From contig OY783203.1 of NCBI GenBank assembly GCA_963678705.1, positions 1,550,001-1,614,000 on the forward strand: a stretch of 64,000 nt of DNA. The letters are read 5' to 3'. The DNA comes from Panorpa germanica. Taxonomy: Eukaryota > Arthropoda > Insecta > Mecoptera > Panorpidae. The stretch's first letter is position 1. Every line of letters starts with the position of its first letter. Made by a program: the position numbers and the translations under genes. The notes under the pieces were generated by a model, which did no database searches, was not told where the DNA came from, and saw only the letters and a program-made list of their open reading frames with translations. Shown piece after piece: positions 1 to 12,436 of this stretch.

Positions 1-120
1 ATTTGACATAATAAGACCACAACATGTGTCTCCATCAACAATATCACATTCACAGTCAGTCATAGGAATTATAGCAGACAATAATAAATGAATGAACAAC
101 AACAGAAGACAATTATCCAT
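1..120 (-). CDS. Possible 5' end of a secreted-protein gene (partial, leaves window)
   Basis: Reading the minus strand from an ATG at 120 down to the window edge gives 40 codons without a stop. The first residues (MDNCLLLLFIHLLLSA) look like a signal peptide, followed by a short Cys-rich stretch (DCECDIVDGDTCC). The frame is also open upstream to an ATG near 219, so the start is uncertain, though the 120 start gives the better signal peptide. I do not recognise the family. Because only about 40 residues are visible, chance is a real alternative; the sequence to the left of the window would decide. Confidence 0.3.
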   Translation of the reverse strand, partial: MDNCLLLLFIHLLLSAIIPMTDCECDIVDGDTCCGLIMSN

Positions 121-324
121 CAAGAAATTAGTATAAGCATAACAATAACTAGGATAATACTCGTAACTATAAAATCCAAACTCCACACGAAACGAAACGA
201 CTCCCAAAACACAGCTCATAAAACAATACAAATATTAAACATCATAAATAAAACAAACGACAAACGAGCAAAAGTGAAAAGAGAATCGCCGCGGTTTTTA
301 AGAGTGGGGTTATGTGGCAAATAG

Positions 325-3300
325 TTTGGTGTTACAAGGAGAACAAAAACATCTTATATCCTTCACCCCTCAATTTGGCATAAACAGCGATGCAGTAGGG
401 TTGTAGAATTGTAGGGTTCGTCGCTCGCATCGATTTGTGTGGCCCGTTTTACGTGTACAACTTATTCACTAGTGGTAGGACCCAGACCCGAAACTTTCTT
501 GTTATTATATAGTCTAACCCACTACCCACTAGAAGGCCCTATGTCAATGGGTTCTATGTATTATATAGCACTCCTATTACATATAAAATCACAGTTAAGA
601 TAGTAAAAGCCTGCCTAGTACAACCCTGCTGACACAGGCGCAGAGAGAATCCAAAAATACCGCATGACTACACCATCCGCTGACGTTTGTTAAAAATAAA
701 TCACGCAAATACACGCACTCATTAGGAAAACATTATATTCAATAGAAGTCAAAAATACTACAGAGATTTCATAAAATCAGAGTATCACAACTATGTGTAA
801 CATCACTAAATAAGGTTATGTTTGCATCAATAACAAACAGTGATAAGAGTAATGACACTTAATGTGAAACAAAACAAAACCGTCCGTCTGTCTGATAAGA
901 AGTTGGACTGCCTAAATACTTATAGTTTTACATTATACGAGCAAATATAATATTTGACATTTAATTGCAGCTGATCTAATTTTTGATTTTTGCATTTAGA
1001 CAGATCTCGCAAAATGGCGTCATGAAGGGTGGGAACCTCTTAAAAACAGATGTACAAAAATAACTATTTTACAGAATGAAAATGTCAGTATGAAATTAAA
1101 TAAATTAAAGACTATTTATAATTATTTAATTAAAATGTACGACATACCAAAATTATTCGTCAAACAATAATAAAACACACAAAATACACTTTTATAAGTT
1201 TTGACACTGATCACTCACACACGCCCAGCTTATGAATGAATGTTCAGCGATCGGCCGCTGTATTGAATAAGCGCTGTCGTCTACTTACAACAGACTATTG
1301 CTAATGAGATTACACAAGTTTCTTTATTTGTTTACAAATAATACTGATTTAATAATTAGACAACAAATAGAACGTATCACACATTAAATTTAAATGAAAT
1401 AATATTATGATTTTGGTGTAGATTAAAGTACAATAACATTAATGTACATATAAATTTTACTATCTGAACCCTAAAATTATATAAATTTATTATAAATTAA
1501 AAAACATTTCCGACAGTTTTGTAAATTTTTATGTTTATATTACTAAGATATATTTCATTGAGTATTATTAATTTTTATATGATGAATCAATAATAAATTA
1601 TATTGTGGGAGCGTCATATTCGTTGCCTTAAAAGGCAATGACATAATTCATAAAATAAACGACCCGGGAAATCAATTTAACTTAAGGGTTAATTAGAAGA
1701 TCAATTCTTAGGCGAATAATTAACTTAAGCACATGGACTAAAAAGTATAAAGTATTCAGAACATATGACATAATACAAGACGTGAAAGTAAGGACGTAGG
1801 CGTACTAAACAGGCATTTAGAATTGTACTTAGGATCTCTCGTATATCGTATATCGTAAATCGTATCTCGCATGGTTTACCTTGTGTGGGATAACTCGATT
1901 CTTCGTATATTTCTTGGTTCAGTATTGCATTATGGCATGCCCTAAATAGGCGTGATTATCTTTAATTTAAAAAGAGAATATACCCACGAGCTGCGGACCA
2001 CAAGTTAAACAATTTATACGAGGGCATTCCGGATTTATTCCATTAATTAAAACGTTAGCACCAGTTCTATAAATAAAAATATATACACAAAAATATATTC
2101 ATGGATTCATTGATTTGAGGTGTCCTCTACACACATTCAGCATTCAGACAAATTTAACTCAGACTAGATGTTGTTATCCTATAATCGATCGACAAATATC
2201 ACCTGCCAACATTAATAGGAGGATATATACGTTAGAAGAATTCATTGTAATATTATAAAATCTTTACGTTCAAATAATATAAAGAAATTATGTTCTATAA
2301 TATTACAGCTGAACGCTGATATTTACAACAATTGCTCAGGCTGTTTTTCATATGAAACCTAAGATTATTTATAATTAACTTATTTATTATTGTAACAAAT
2401 CCCATATGATTATATCAAACTTATTTTTATATTTATGACTATTTTAGTTTTACGCCATCCGTTCCAAACAGTTGCCATCATTATCATCAAAGGTAAAAAC
2501 TTGGCGTGTAGTTCTGCCGTGCTTCATAGATGACTCTGACACATACTGTTATTTATGTTGCATATCATTTAGGCGTTCAATAATATTGGTTTATTAGTTT
2601 TTCTTTCGCGTTGGTAAAATTATATTGAATTAACTGAATAATTAATTTAATATTTGCTCAATAAATATATATTTTAAGTTATTTAAGATAATCTCTTGAC
2701 ATATTAATAAACTTTCTCAAATTATAATGGTTCATGCCTCAACAGTTTTCAGAAATATTAGTCTCCTTTGAATATATTTGTATTTAACATGCGACTTTTA
2801 TATTAAAATGCGTTCAATACCCATTATTATATTTGAATTAGAATCGCTTCACTGTATACGACGAGTATCTATGCTAGATCTGCCTTAATAATGTTTTACG
2901 AGTACGGGAATATAGACCCAGCCTACCCAGTCCCAGTACCAAGAAGTATGGACCCTCTTAATCTGGCGACATATATATAAATATATTTTATGACTCGTCA
3001 GAAAAGAGTCATATATATTCATTGCGATTCAACCGACATTTCTGGTTGAATGAACCCCCTTTTGCAGTGGTTGTTGTTAGTGGATTCCACAGAATTGTTA
3101 AGTTACAAATGCTATAAAGAATATAATGGGATAACTCCATGCCTTGGAAGATGCACCATGGTACATGAGGAAGGGGGGGGGGGCAATACAGTGCTTATAA
3201 TTTGTTCGCTTAGTCACAGCGTTTACTGTACTTAATTCTGAAATATAGATTTGCTATTTCAGAGCAATTATTATTCGATTGTTAATGTGATAAAATAAAT

Positions 3301-4100
3301 AAATTGTTAATATCTTATACATGTATTATCGGATATATAAAAAATTTAGTTCGTTTAAACGTATTCATATATCAGACTTGATTACACCTCAGAACAGATT
3401 GAAATCACACTAGATGGTACAGGTCAAAAATTGAATCGAAAAACCCTAAAAAATGTTAAATTTATCAAGATTTCAGACCTTTTACGCCTGGAATGTATGC
3501 ACTATACATAACTTTATATATTTTTATATTGGTTTATATTTTACTATTTAGTGAATAGCTTTTGGTATAAAATGAATAAAGAATTATCAAAGAAAAGAGT
3601 ATATACATTTTTCACACTAAAAGAAAAGCGTGAAGAGAAGTTAAATAAATATATTACAAAACTAATGTTTTAGTACACCTGTTACTTATGCAACAAGTCT
3701 TACAGATTAATATATAATTTAATGAATAATTTGGTTTGTGAGGACTTCAAGAGGAGCAAGGGAGTGGGATTAAGTTTTGAAGTTGGGTGCTTTCTTGCAT
3801 GGTACTTTACAGTATTAAATGCTGGTTTTCCCAAAAGTGGACATAGATTCTTCTTTGCATGAACAATTTTCTTGTAACTTTGCAGAATAGAAAATTAATT
3901 CAAAACAACTGACAGAAGTACAGTCTTTTACAGGATGTAGGGGTTGGAGGGGGAGGGGTGTTGTAGCCGTTCAACTTTAAAAATCACGAAGACAATTTAT
4001 TAATTTCCACATGGCGTAACAACATTTACCATACACATAATATTCTATGATATATTAACAACATAAAGTAGTATTTTTATTCCACTTTCTGAAAATAGAA
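325..4100. other. Intergenic, AT-rich, no gene seen
   Basis: No convincing exon on either strand. Simple-sequence patches occur, including the degenerate cgtatat tract near 1835-1870 and a run of 11 G at 3173-3183. Short reading frames here lack codon structure, splice partners and recognisable motifs. Confidence 0.6.
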
Positions 4101-4732
4101 AAAACTTAAACCGAATCCGGAAATGCGTCAGCGTACAGGAAATGGTCTGAAGGTTTGGTCTGTTTGTTCGGGGTCTGTTAGGCCCCGTGGTGGTTCTGGC
4201 TTCTTTGTTGGATTAACGACTAAAGAATTTCGTTGTCCTGTTTTCCACGGACTTTGCTTCTGTGTGGGAGTAGGCTATAGGGATCGAGGGGGATTAAAGC
4301 GACAAACTTCGAGTTTGATAAATGTTTTTTGACATTGTCGTTATACTTGATGCACATGATTTGAGCGGAACCAATGTCTCGTTCGCAAACAATCGATTAA
4401 ATATTTTAACATATCTTAAAGTAGATAACTTTATAAACTTCATATTTATAAGGTTGGTAGGAATGACTCTTCGCTTTTCACAAATATACACTTGTCTTAA
4501 AGTACTATCATGCCAATGATATGATTTTTTGAATGAATTTATGAATTGTGGCACTGGTTAAATAATGTTATTTCTGATTCATAAATAAATTAAACAGATA
4601 CTTGAATTGCACATCACTTTATTTATAATTTCATATAACATTTATTAATTAAACGGTATTACTACATCTGTAAGATATGGTATTTGGAGAGTCCGATATT
4701 ATAACTAGAATTAAGTATTAGAATTAAAATGA

Positions 4733-6127
4733 TTAATTATCGCTCGACTCAGTATCATTACCGACAGGGTTTGTAGCGTTAAGGTAAGCTACATAATTAT
4801 CGAAAGTGCCATGGCGTTCACACAGCTCTACCATACATTTTCCAAAATCCAGCATAGAGTTACGTTGGCAAGTCTCCCGATCGAGGCCTGCAGCTGCATA
4901 ACTAACGGCTTTTTCTCTTAAGGCCTTAGACAGATTCTCAAAGACGCCTGGATGAGTTACGCGCGGAGGTGACGAACTATAAAACAATTCAAGATGTAAT
5001 TCTTAAAAATTATTGTTGAAGTCCTTATACAGAAGCTTAAACTTAGCTTAATAACTGTCAAACTGAAATCGAAAACAAAGTTTGAGTTGTCAAGCGACCA
5101 ATGGTTGATAATATAAAGCTGTGTACTGATAAAGTTGACAATCATAACCTCAAATTTTCAATAATGTTTCTATTAGATATAATATTATAAAAGATATTAA
5201 CATTCAGTCGATTTCTGAGTTAGATTTCGATTGCACAGGCGTAATCCCAGCATGGTATAAGCGTTGGCACAGTCTAGTTTATTTCATGTTACACATATCT
5301 AATAAAGTTGATAGCAATGAATTGATTTTTCCCAAAGATATAATTTTCTAACCTCTACTTAGTGCACATGTTATAGTTTTGCATCTAAGCGATTCGGAGC
5401 TTATTTTAACTGAACTCCAGCACAAGGCAAATATGTTTTTCGGTCCCCTTCTACTAAACAGCAGCGAGTAATTAGCAAACAGTGCTTTAGGGGTACAAAC
5501 AATGACTTAAGGGTGTAAACAGGGGCTTTGGGGTATTAACAGGGGCGTCGTAATGCGAGTAAAATAAAAGCGTCATTGTTGAAATATAAGAAATAATTTA
5601 ATATTTGTTGTGAACATCATTTCAAGCCCCAGCTCCTTTCCTGAATTTTTTGAAATTTAATTTATTTAACGTCGACCTATTTCCGTGATGCTAAGTACAA
5701 AGTATCGCCTATCAAACTATATCCTATTATGTTGGTAATATCTATCATGTTCATCAGAAATAGGTAGACTTAAAAAAAAATTGATATTTGTAGAAATTTA
5801 GAATAGTTTAAATATATTTTACCTGTTAGTGGCTTGCAACGGTTTTGCTTGATTCTTCCCAGACTTAGGAGCGGATGCTTCTGAAGCTGACGATGAAGAC
5901 GGATTCCCAGCTGATTGTTGTGGTTCCGCATTCATGCTACTAGAAGCTTCATCAAAATATAAATATGAATTAGTTACAAAATTATATTTAAAATCAGACA
6001 AATAAAATGCAAACCAACACGCACCAGCTTGATCAGGTCCATCATCATGCCGACGTCTCTTAGTGTTCGAGTTTCCTGCACCCAGATTGTCCTTCACATT
6101 GCCAGATCCTTGGTGCCGACGATCCAT
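4733..6127 (-). CDS. Unrecognised 156-residue protein, three exons
   Basis: Exons, minus strand: 6127-6025, 5946-5823 and 4976-4733. The junction phases (1, then 2) agree and the total is 471 nt, giving 156 residues plus TAA. The N-terminal half is low-complexity and polar: a basic stretch (TKRRRHDD) near residues 22-29 could be a nuclear localisation signal, followed by Ser/Ala/Gln-rich sequence. The C-terminal half (from about residue 75) looks folded and helical, starting PPRVTHPGVFENLSKAL and continuing with CQRNSMLDFGKCMVELCERHG. The exon 2 acceptor (tttgatgaag) lacks a good pyrimidine tract and is the weakest call. I do not recognise the family; a small nuclear protein is only a guess from composition. 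The conserved-looking C-terminus and consistent phases support a real gene. Confidence 0.6.
5480..5547. repeat. 20-bp minisatellite, about 3.4 copies
   Basis: Three successive 20-bp units begin cagtgctttag, caatgacttaa and caggggctttg, each ending in a taaa/caaa/ttaa block, with a partial fourth. Copies are diverged. The tract lies in the second intron of the 4733-6127 gene. Confidence 0.7.
5656..5760 (-). mobile_element. SINE fragment (3' part)
   Basis: The segment tttaatttatttaacgtcg followed by acctatttccgtgatgcta matches the corresponding part of copies at 18731 and 19564. The tRNA-related part is absent, so this is a truncated copy inside intron 2 of the 4733-6127 gene. Confidence 0.5.
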
Positions 6128-6594
6128 ATCTACTAAGTGTTATTTATTATTAAAATTTAATATTATTTATGTTAAATATTCAATTACGTAATTATACCTT
6201 TTTTTCAATATTTAAATCAACGTATTTGCAAATGTTGGTCTACAGATCCAAAAACAATAACTGGAATTAGCGTTTTAGATTTCTCTTGTTCCAGTTCACT
6301 AGATTAACCTGGTCAATAGTACTACTAGATAATAACTCTCCTAAAAAAATATTATTTATTATTATTTAATAAATTTTACGTTTATACACTACTGTTCATC
6401 ATTTTATATGCTTATATGTTCAAACTGAAATAACATATAGCTCAATACATCGGTATCCTTTGTTGTTCGTACGTAATCACTCGAAAAGTTAGATTCACCG
6501 CACTTAACTTTATGATTTCTCAATGAGAGATCTAAAAAACTAAAGTTGACTGTGTACAAAAGTAGTAGATAAGTCTCCTACACAAGAGCAATAA

Positions 6595-6845
6595 GACTTC
6601 TCTCTCTCTCTCTCTTCTGTTTCTACTCTGCCATTGTATGTATTCCGGTATCTCTCTCTCCTAAATCCTCTTGTTATCAATTTTTTCCATTCTTTCCTGC
6701 TGTTGTATCTCTCTGTTTCTGCTTCTTAACTCTTCCGCACTTCTTCTTTCTTTTCTTTGTCTCTTCTGCTACCATTCCGTTCCTCTCATAGTACTCCATC
6801 CTCCTTTTCGTTGCTCCTCTTCCACCTTTCACCTTCCACCTAACA
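6595..6845. repeat. Long polypyrimidine-rich tract with CT repeats
   Basis: About 250 nt are overwhelmingly C and T on the plus strand, beginning with a (CT)n microsatellite at about 6600 and continuing with mixed ctt/cct runs. The protein-like reading frame across it (Leu/Ser/Cys-rich) is a by-product of the composition. Confidence 0.75.
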
Positions 6846-8404
6846 AATATTCTATTTTATCTGGTGAGTAGTAGTTACTCATTTTCATTTCATCAGTTGA
6901 TAGAAGCATTTATCAATCTGTGCCTATAACCGCAATAGTATAACCCAATACAAGAGATATAAAAGATTGGACTTTAATGTCTAAACTTAAATATAATTTA
7001 ACAAGAGGAAGTGATTTACAGTTTGAGATAAGAGATCAACAATTACAGATGTTTGGTACAGGGTGCAATCAACCATGGTATAAATATTTTGGATACTTAA
7101 CTTTATCTATTAATAAAATCTCTCATGCGCTGCAACGCATTACACCCAGCATCCAATATCTACGACATTTCGTCAACTAGAGATGCGATGAGTAAGGGGT
7201 ACGAGTCGAATTTGAAACGATTGACAGGGTGCACTATGTACTATGCACTTGCAGATAATTTATTGCGAGAGATATCTCTTGTGTTCCATTGGAATCGGGG
7301 AAACTTGGTCCCCACACCGATGACCCCTCTAATAAACTGCCTAACTGATATAAATCGCAGCTATCTCTGATTTGTTTTAGATCCGGTCTTTTCTTTGCTG
7401 CTCCTCAGTAAAAGTTTTGACTTTTTTAAAAGATGTTGCTAACTTTTAGGATATTGCGCCTCTATTTTGTGATACATGAAACTTGAACCAGCCTTGGAGG
7501 TTGTTACATTCTATACAGTCTTTACAGAGGAGTTTGTATGCACTCCAGCGATATTTGACGAGTTTATCTGCATTATGAGAATCAGATAGATGATACAATT
7601 TTACATATAGTGAAGTTATCTCACTGATGAGCGGTATGAACGCTATTTATAGATGACATAGCGAACACAGGTGTACATTTTTTGAGGTTTACATTTAATC
7701 CGACCTTTTTTCTATTATTAAAGAAGGCATCTTAAGATAAATTACTTATCTTACGTTAAAAAAGTGTCTTTTGCATCACCTTAAAAAGATAATGGCATTT
7801 GTGCTTAAAGCGAAGTTAAAGGTATACTTAAAAAGTAAAAGTAAACCTATCTGTTGCTTAACCAAACCTAATACCTGGGGCTTAACTTTGTCATTAGATA
7901 ACTGTGTTTGACAGTAAGTAAACAGTACTAGTAGGACGTGAAAAATCGGCAATAAAATAATAAAGTTGAGTTACCAAATCAAACGTTGAAACATATGACA
8001 AAAACACTGCGCTTGTCACTTTGCATAATACCATATGTTATTCGAAATAAATTATGCGAGTATTTTGTTTTAAAGAATGGCAACACTTTTTGATATATTA
8101 TGCGCGTGCGCAATTTGAAAATTTGTGGACTGTCCTTGCATTATCCAGTTTATTTAAAACTGTAAGTAAAACATATATTTACTGTCAAATATTTTGATTT
8201 TTATTCAAAATGTAATTTTAGGTTCTGTGAACAAAATTGGTAAGTTTAATTCACGATTATGGTAATAATAAAAATGTATTTAAATAAAACTATTGGATTT
8301 AAAGAAATGATGATAGCGTAAGTAAGGCTTCTGATGTACATATAGCAATTTTAATTATTCAATGCTTATCTGAGAGCATTCAACTTGGATTTATGTATTT
8401 TTAG
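6846..8404. other. Intergenic, no gene supported
   Basis: A slightly GC-richer patch near 7100-7370 has open frames but no family resemblance or paired splice sites. A good donor (aactgtaagt, about 8160) and a possible mini-exon at 8221-8240 could be 5' untranslated exons of the Nse4-like copy at 8405, but contain no start codon in frame. Confidence 0.4.
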
Positions 8405-8848
8405 GCTTCAGGTTGCACGATTACCAAAAAACCCGTGAAATCCGGCAAGATTACACAGGCCGTAAAGGAAGTTATTGTAAATGAATATCAGAGAAATGGA
8501 AAAATACTAATTTGTTATTTTACTCTAACGTGCGACCCACGAGATTTTAGGACCACTATTGACAACATGCTGCAGGTTTCTACGTTATGTAACGAAATGT
8601 TTATAGAACTTGTCTTAGGGGAAGATGGACTTTTATATGTCAAACCGCTATCCGAGGAGAATACACAATCTGCTGAGTTTCAAGAGAGGATCCTTGCCAA
8701 TCCATCGTAAGTATAACCAAGGACCAGTTGGGAAAAGATAATTAAGGTTTATCAAATTAAGAAACCAATGATCAACATAATCAATCGTTACGAAGTAGAA
8801 GAAGTTTGTAACGCTCAATGCGTTCTGATAAGTAAATCTATTACTTGA
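8405..8848 (+). pseudogene. Nse4-like C-terminal domain, disrupted copy A
   Basis: After a splice acceptor (tttttag at 8404) the frame encodes the Nse4 C-terminal winged-helix region: QRNGKILICYFTLTCDP, then DFRTTIDNMLQVS, then GEDGLLYVKPL. Nse4 is the kleisin of the SMC5/6 complex, which acts in DNA repair and chromosome stability; this domain contacts the SMC head. Two in-frame TAA codons (8708-8710 and 8714-8716) interrupt the frame, yet the sequence beyond them stays in register with copy B: WEKIIKVYQIKKPMI, then NIINRYE. No in-frame ATG precedes the domain in this exon. A relic of a duplicated gene is therefore more likely than a working truncated protein. Copy B lies 4 kb away on the other strand. 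Confidence 0.75.
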
Positions 8849-10590
8849 ATTGTCATTCATTGTATAACTCTACTTCTTTTTAAAGAATTATTGATTTCTT
8901 GATTGCTTTTATATTTTACAACTAAGTTATGAATTAAACCTTAAGAAATCATGTCGTAAAACTTTTTTTTATTTATTGTTATTACAATCTTGTCTTAAGA
9001 CTAACAAGCAATTTACAATTAACATATTACCCAGTAAACATTTGGTGAAGTGTCCCTTTTTGTGACGTTTCTATCACTATTTCACTTCAATTATAGTTCG
9101 CATCAACTTTATCTTCATTTGTATTCCGACAGGTAGAGTGGTTCCGTCATCTGTAGCCGATAAAACAGACATTTCATATGAACGATTGTGAGAAACTGAA
9201 CTATAAATGAACTCTTTCATGACAAAAAAATCATACGCATCTCCAATATGATGTCAAAGTGACTCCAAAATGTTAACATATAATACAGGATTTGCTCACC
9301 AGCATAACTCATTAAGGTAAATAGTTGTATTAAAGATCTTCGAATATAGTTTTAATTACAAAAGACTAAGAATCCTGTAAGATATACCTGGCGGTACTAT
9401 AATAAGGTATCAAATTATGGTCTAAGTTGATGGACGAAGTGGATCAAATATTCGTACAATCAAAATTATTGACTTATTGACGAGGTCAATAATCTAAATC
9501 GCTACATACAATTTTATATGTTTGTAAGATAATATCCAGGTTTTGTGTTTAGCGAAATATATGGGTATATGCTACGGTTAATATGATAAATCCTGTGAAT
9601 ATTAACCTTAGCATGGCAATTATTAATAACATCCACGACTTTTGATCGATTATCATAAATACAAACCGATTAATTAGTTGAATCGTAACATGTCGAGTTT
9701 AAACATATACTAGTACAAGTATAGTCTTAAAAGTTAACCAGTTTTTAATTACCTAATGTCCTAATAGCGACGGCTTAAACATTCCAATTATTTGTTTATT
9801 TCAGAGTGCGCTGTGCATACACAACTAAGCCTCTGCCCCAAATAAGGAGATGTTCACGATTATGTATAAATATGAAACAATTTAATAAAATGCGGTTCAA
9901 TGGTTTTGGGAAGTAACTGTAAATATGTGTAGGGATGTTCTAAAGCTTCACCCTCAGCCCTCAGCCCTCAGCTCGCAACTGCAAGCACCCCTTGAGTTTA
10001 CCAGAGTAATGTCGGGGGAGTTATTAATGGACCCATCAACAATCTGAGGGATGTACCCACTCACCACTGCGATGACGGAACCATACAAAATAACTGCTTA
10101 TATCCACTAAAAATAATATTTTCATAAAGTTCATTTTTAAATATAATTTATTAACATTGAGTTTTAAAAACAAGTCCTCTGTACTATCATTACGATGAAG
10201 ATAATTTTCTAATAATAAATTTAAGATGACTCATGAGAACGATTATTGTCTCGTTGTAAATCCAGCAGTTCTGAAAAGAGTTCTCTTGAAGGGGTGGATG
10301 GTGGATGGTGGATAGATTTATGATTTAACCAATTAGTTGGTGAATGGTGATGGTAGACTTATGTAGAAATTTACTATAAAAATACATGTAACTACCCATA
10401 CTTAAAAATATGTGTTTGTTTCATAATTAAGTATTGTTTAAACTTGAAACTGTGGTAAAAGTTTTGTACTGTTCAATTTTATTGTAATGTTTTCGGAAAT
10501 AGAATCATTGAAGATTGGAGACTGGTATAAGTGATGTGGACATGACATTTTATAATTTTAAGAGCGCTCTTTATTGTATTCATGGTTTTC
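8849..10590. other. Intergenic, no gene supported
   Basis: AT-rich sequence. A short tandem of ccctcag (about 9952-9972) and a GC-richer stretch to 10080 stand out, but neither strand shows a supported exon. Confidence 0.5.
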
Positions 10591-10593
10591 CCC

Positions 10594-10704
10594 ATGGTTA
10601 AAGGAAATACCGGTACAGGGAGCGGTGTCTACATCAGAGTTCTGTTTCTCTGGAATCTGTGTGCAAGAACTGGGGCAATTGATCAATATCTATATCACAA
10701 ATAG
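10594..10704 (+). CDS. Short open frame, 36 residues, possible exon or small protein
   Basis: ATG to TAG with balanced composition in an AT-rich area. Residues include GNTGTGSGVYIRVLFLWNLC. It lies 63 nt upstream of the next small frame on the same strand, so both might belong to one decayed or undetected gene. No family recognised; chance is quite possible. Confidence 0.15.
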   Translation: MVKGNTGTGSGVYIRVLFLWNLCARTGAIDQYLYHK

Positions 10705-10766
10705 TTATTGAATTTTGTTTGTTGTGTTTTGAAGAACAATAATACACGAGTGTCATAACAGTTGGC

Positions 10767-10925
10767 ATGACTGTATTGTGTTTGTGTATACAGTACGCAT
10801 TGGCCTATGTAATTTATAAGTACCACAGACGATCAGGCGAGCCAACATTCTGGGATGAATGGGATGAACACTGTGCTCGATATGTAGTTCAACCAAACCA
10901 TGTATGGATTCAACAAGAAAATTAA
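10767..10925 (+). CDS. Small ORF, 52 residues, membrane-anchored peptide candidate
   Basis: ATG to TAA, 53 codons. The first 17 residues are hydrophobic (LCLCIQYALAYVIY), then a basic patch (KYHRRS) and an acidic/aromatic segment (FWDEWDEHCARY). This is the layout of a small single-pass membrane protein with the basic side after the membrane segment. A possible acceptor (tgtgtatacag, ending about 10791) inside the frame means it could instead be the last exon of a longer gene. The composition is more coding-like than its surroundings. I do not recognise it. Confidence 0.25.
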   Translation: MTVLCLCIQYALAYVIYKYHRRSGEPTFWDEWDEHCARYVVQPNHVWIQQEN

Positions 10926-12436
10926 GTTAATATCAATATGAAGGCATGAAGAGTACAAGACTCAGTAATTCCAGTCAGAGATTCTATTCTATCTAGCGTA
11001 CATTCAACTCCAACAGTGAGAATTCCTCTTCAGCCTATATCACTTGGTGTTAATTTTATTTATTTACATATATACTACATGCACATTAGATTATATTCTT
11101 GTTCTATTAGCATAGCGATAAGTCACCGGTATAAGGAAATAATTCATCACAATGCAATTCATTAAAAAGCACTTAATGGTGCAAGTAATGCACAGCATGT
11201 GATTCCTCCCATATAGTCTTATCCTGCTTATCCCTGCGATGAAGTACTTTGCATGTATCGAACGCAATTAAGTTACGATGAATTCTTTGAGTACCTTTCG
11301 ATGATTTACAGTGAGTGAGACAAGAAGTCACTACAGTTAATTTATCAATCTAAACATAATCAAGTAATAATATATACCTTGACTGGTCTATTAATGTACT
11401 GGTATTTTGTATCATATCATAATGTTGAAACACAAACAGAGAACACAAAATACAGTTATGATTGTATGTCCTGTCCTATATCTATATGCTGTAGTCGTAT
11501 GTATGTAGTAGGGGTAGAGATCCTGTATCCCGGATCCCAGATCCCGCTAGATTTAGGGAAACCGGAAAACATGGCATGAGTAGGGGTAAAAAAGGAAGAG
11601 TAGGAAGGGTAGTTCCAACAATTGATGGCTTGGGAAACAGTCATACTTTATAATAATAAAATTTATCGGCGCCAAAATTCTGTTATTGCTACATCTAATC
11701 TCGAAAATAGAATCGACAAAAGAATAATGCGGAACATGGGAACATCGCATCAGAACAAATCAATTCCATTACTGCTTTAGTTACGGACTGGAGAAATGGC
11801 AATAGGGATGGAACGGAGATGGAGATGGAGATGTAGACTGAGATGGAGACAAGCCGTCGAGTCTGGAAGCTGGATGCGCAGCTCCACAGATCTACCGATT
11901 CCTAGACCTCACAGAGATTGTTTAATATATTTAAGTATAGCTAAACTCGATAAAATTTTAACGTTGCACATACATAAATCATATAACTTCGTGATTCATA
12001 TTTTTCTAGCATAGTTAAGTCTTGAAGGGGAGGATTTGCGTTTGTCGTTTGTCCCTTGACACCCCTTCTAAATGTGCTAAATAGCAATTAGATAAATGGA
12101 CCAATGTTTGTAATGTTTTCTTTAGTAAAATCATTTTCATAATATCATATACCCTTACATAATATCAGGGCCAGTGCATAAACCATTCTCTACTTAAGCC
12201 TAACAGAGTTATCCTAATCCTTAGCCGCTATTTGCGCATCAAAAAAAATAAAATGTTTAAAATGAAACAGTTAGGTTCAAGTGAAAATATTTCATATTTA
12301 TTAAAAACTTTTTTTATAATTTTTTTAATAGAACAACATAATTAATTATTATGGCTAATTATAAAAGAAAAGTAAATTCTACTGGATTATACCTGTTATT
12401 TCATAACAGTATACCTTATAAGCATGCACCAGTTAT
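10926..12436. other. Intergenic, simple repeats only
   Basis: No supported gene. A ggagat hexamer tract lies near 11813-11832. Near 11520-11560 there are repeats of ggatcc/gatccc. Confidence 0.5.

Noticed and set aside
7125..7370. 81-codon frame in a GC-richer patch
   Set aside because: No family resemblance and no splice sites that preserve a frame.
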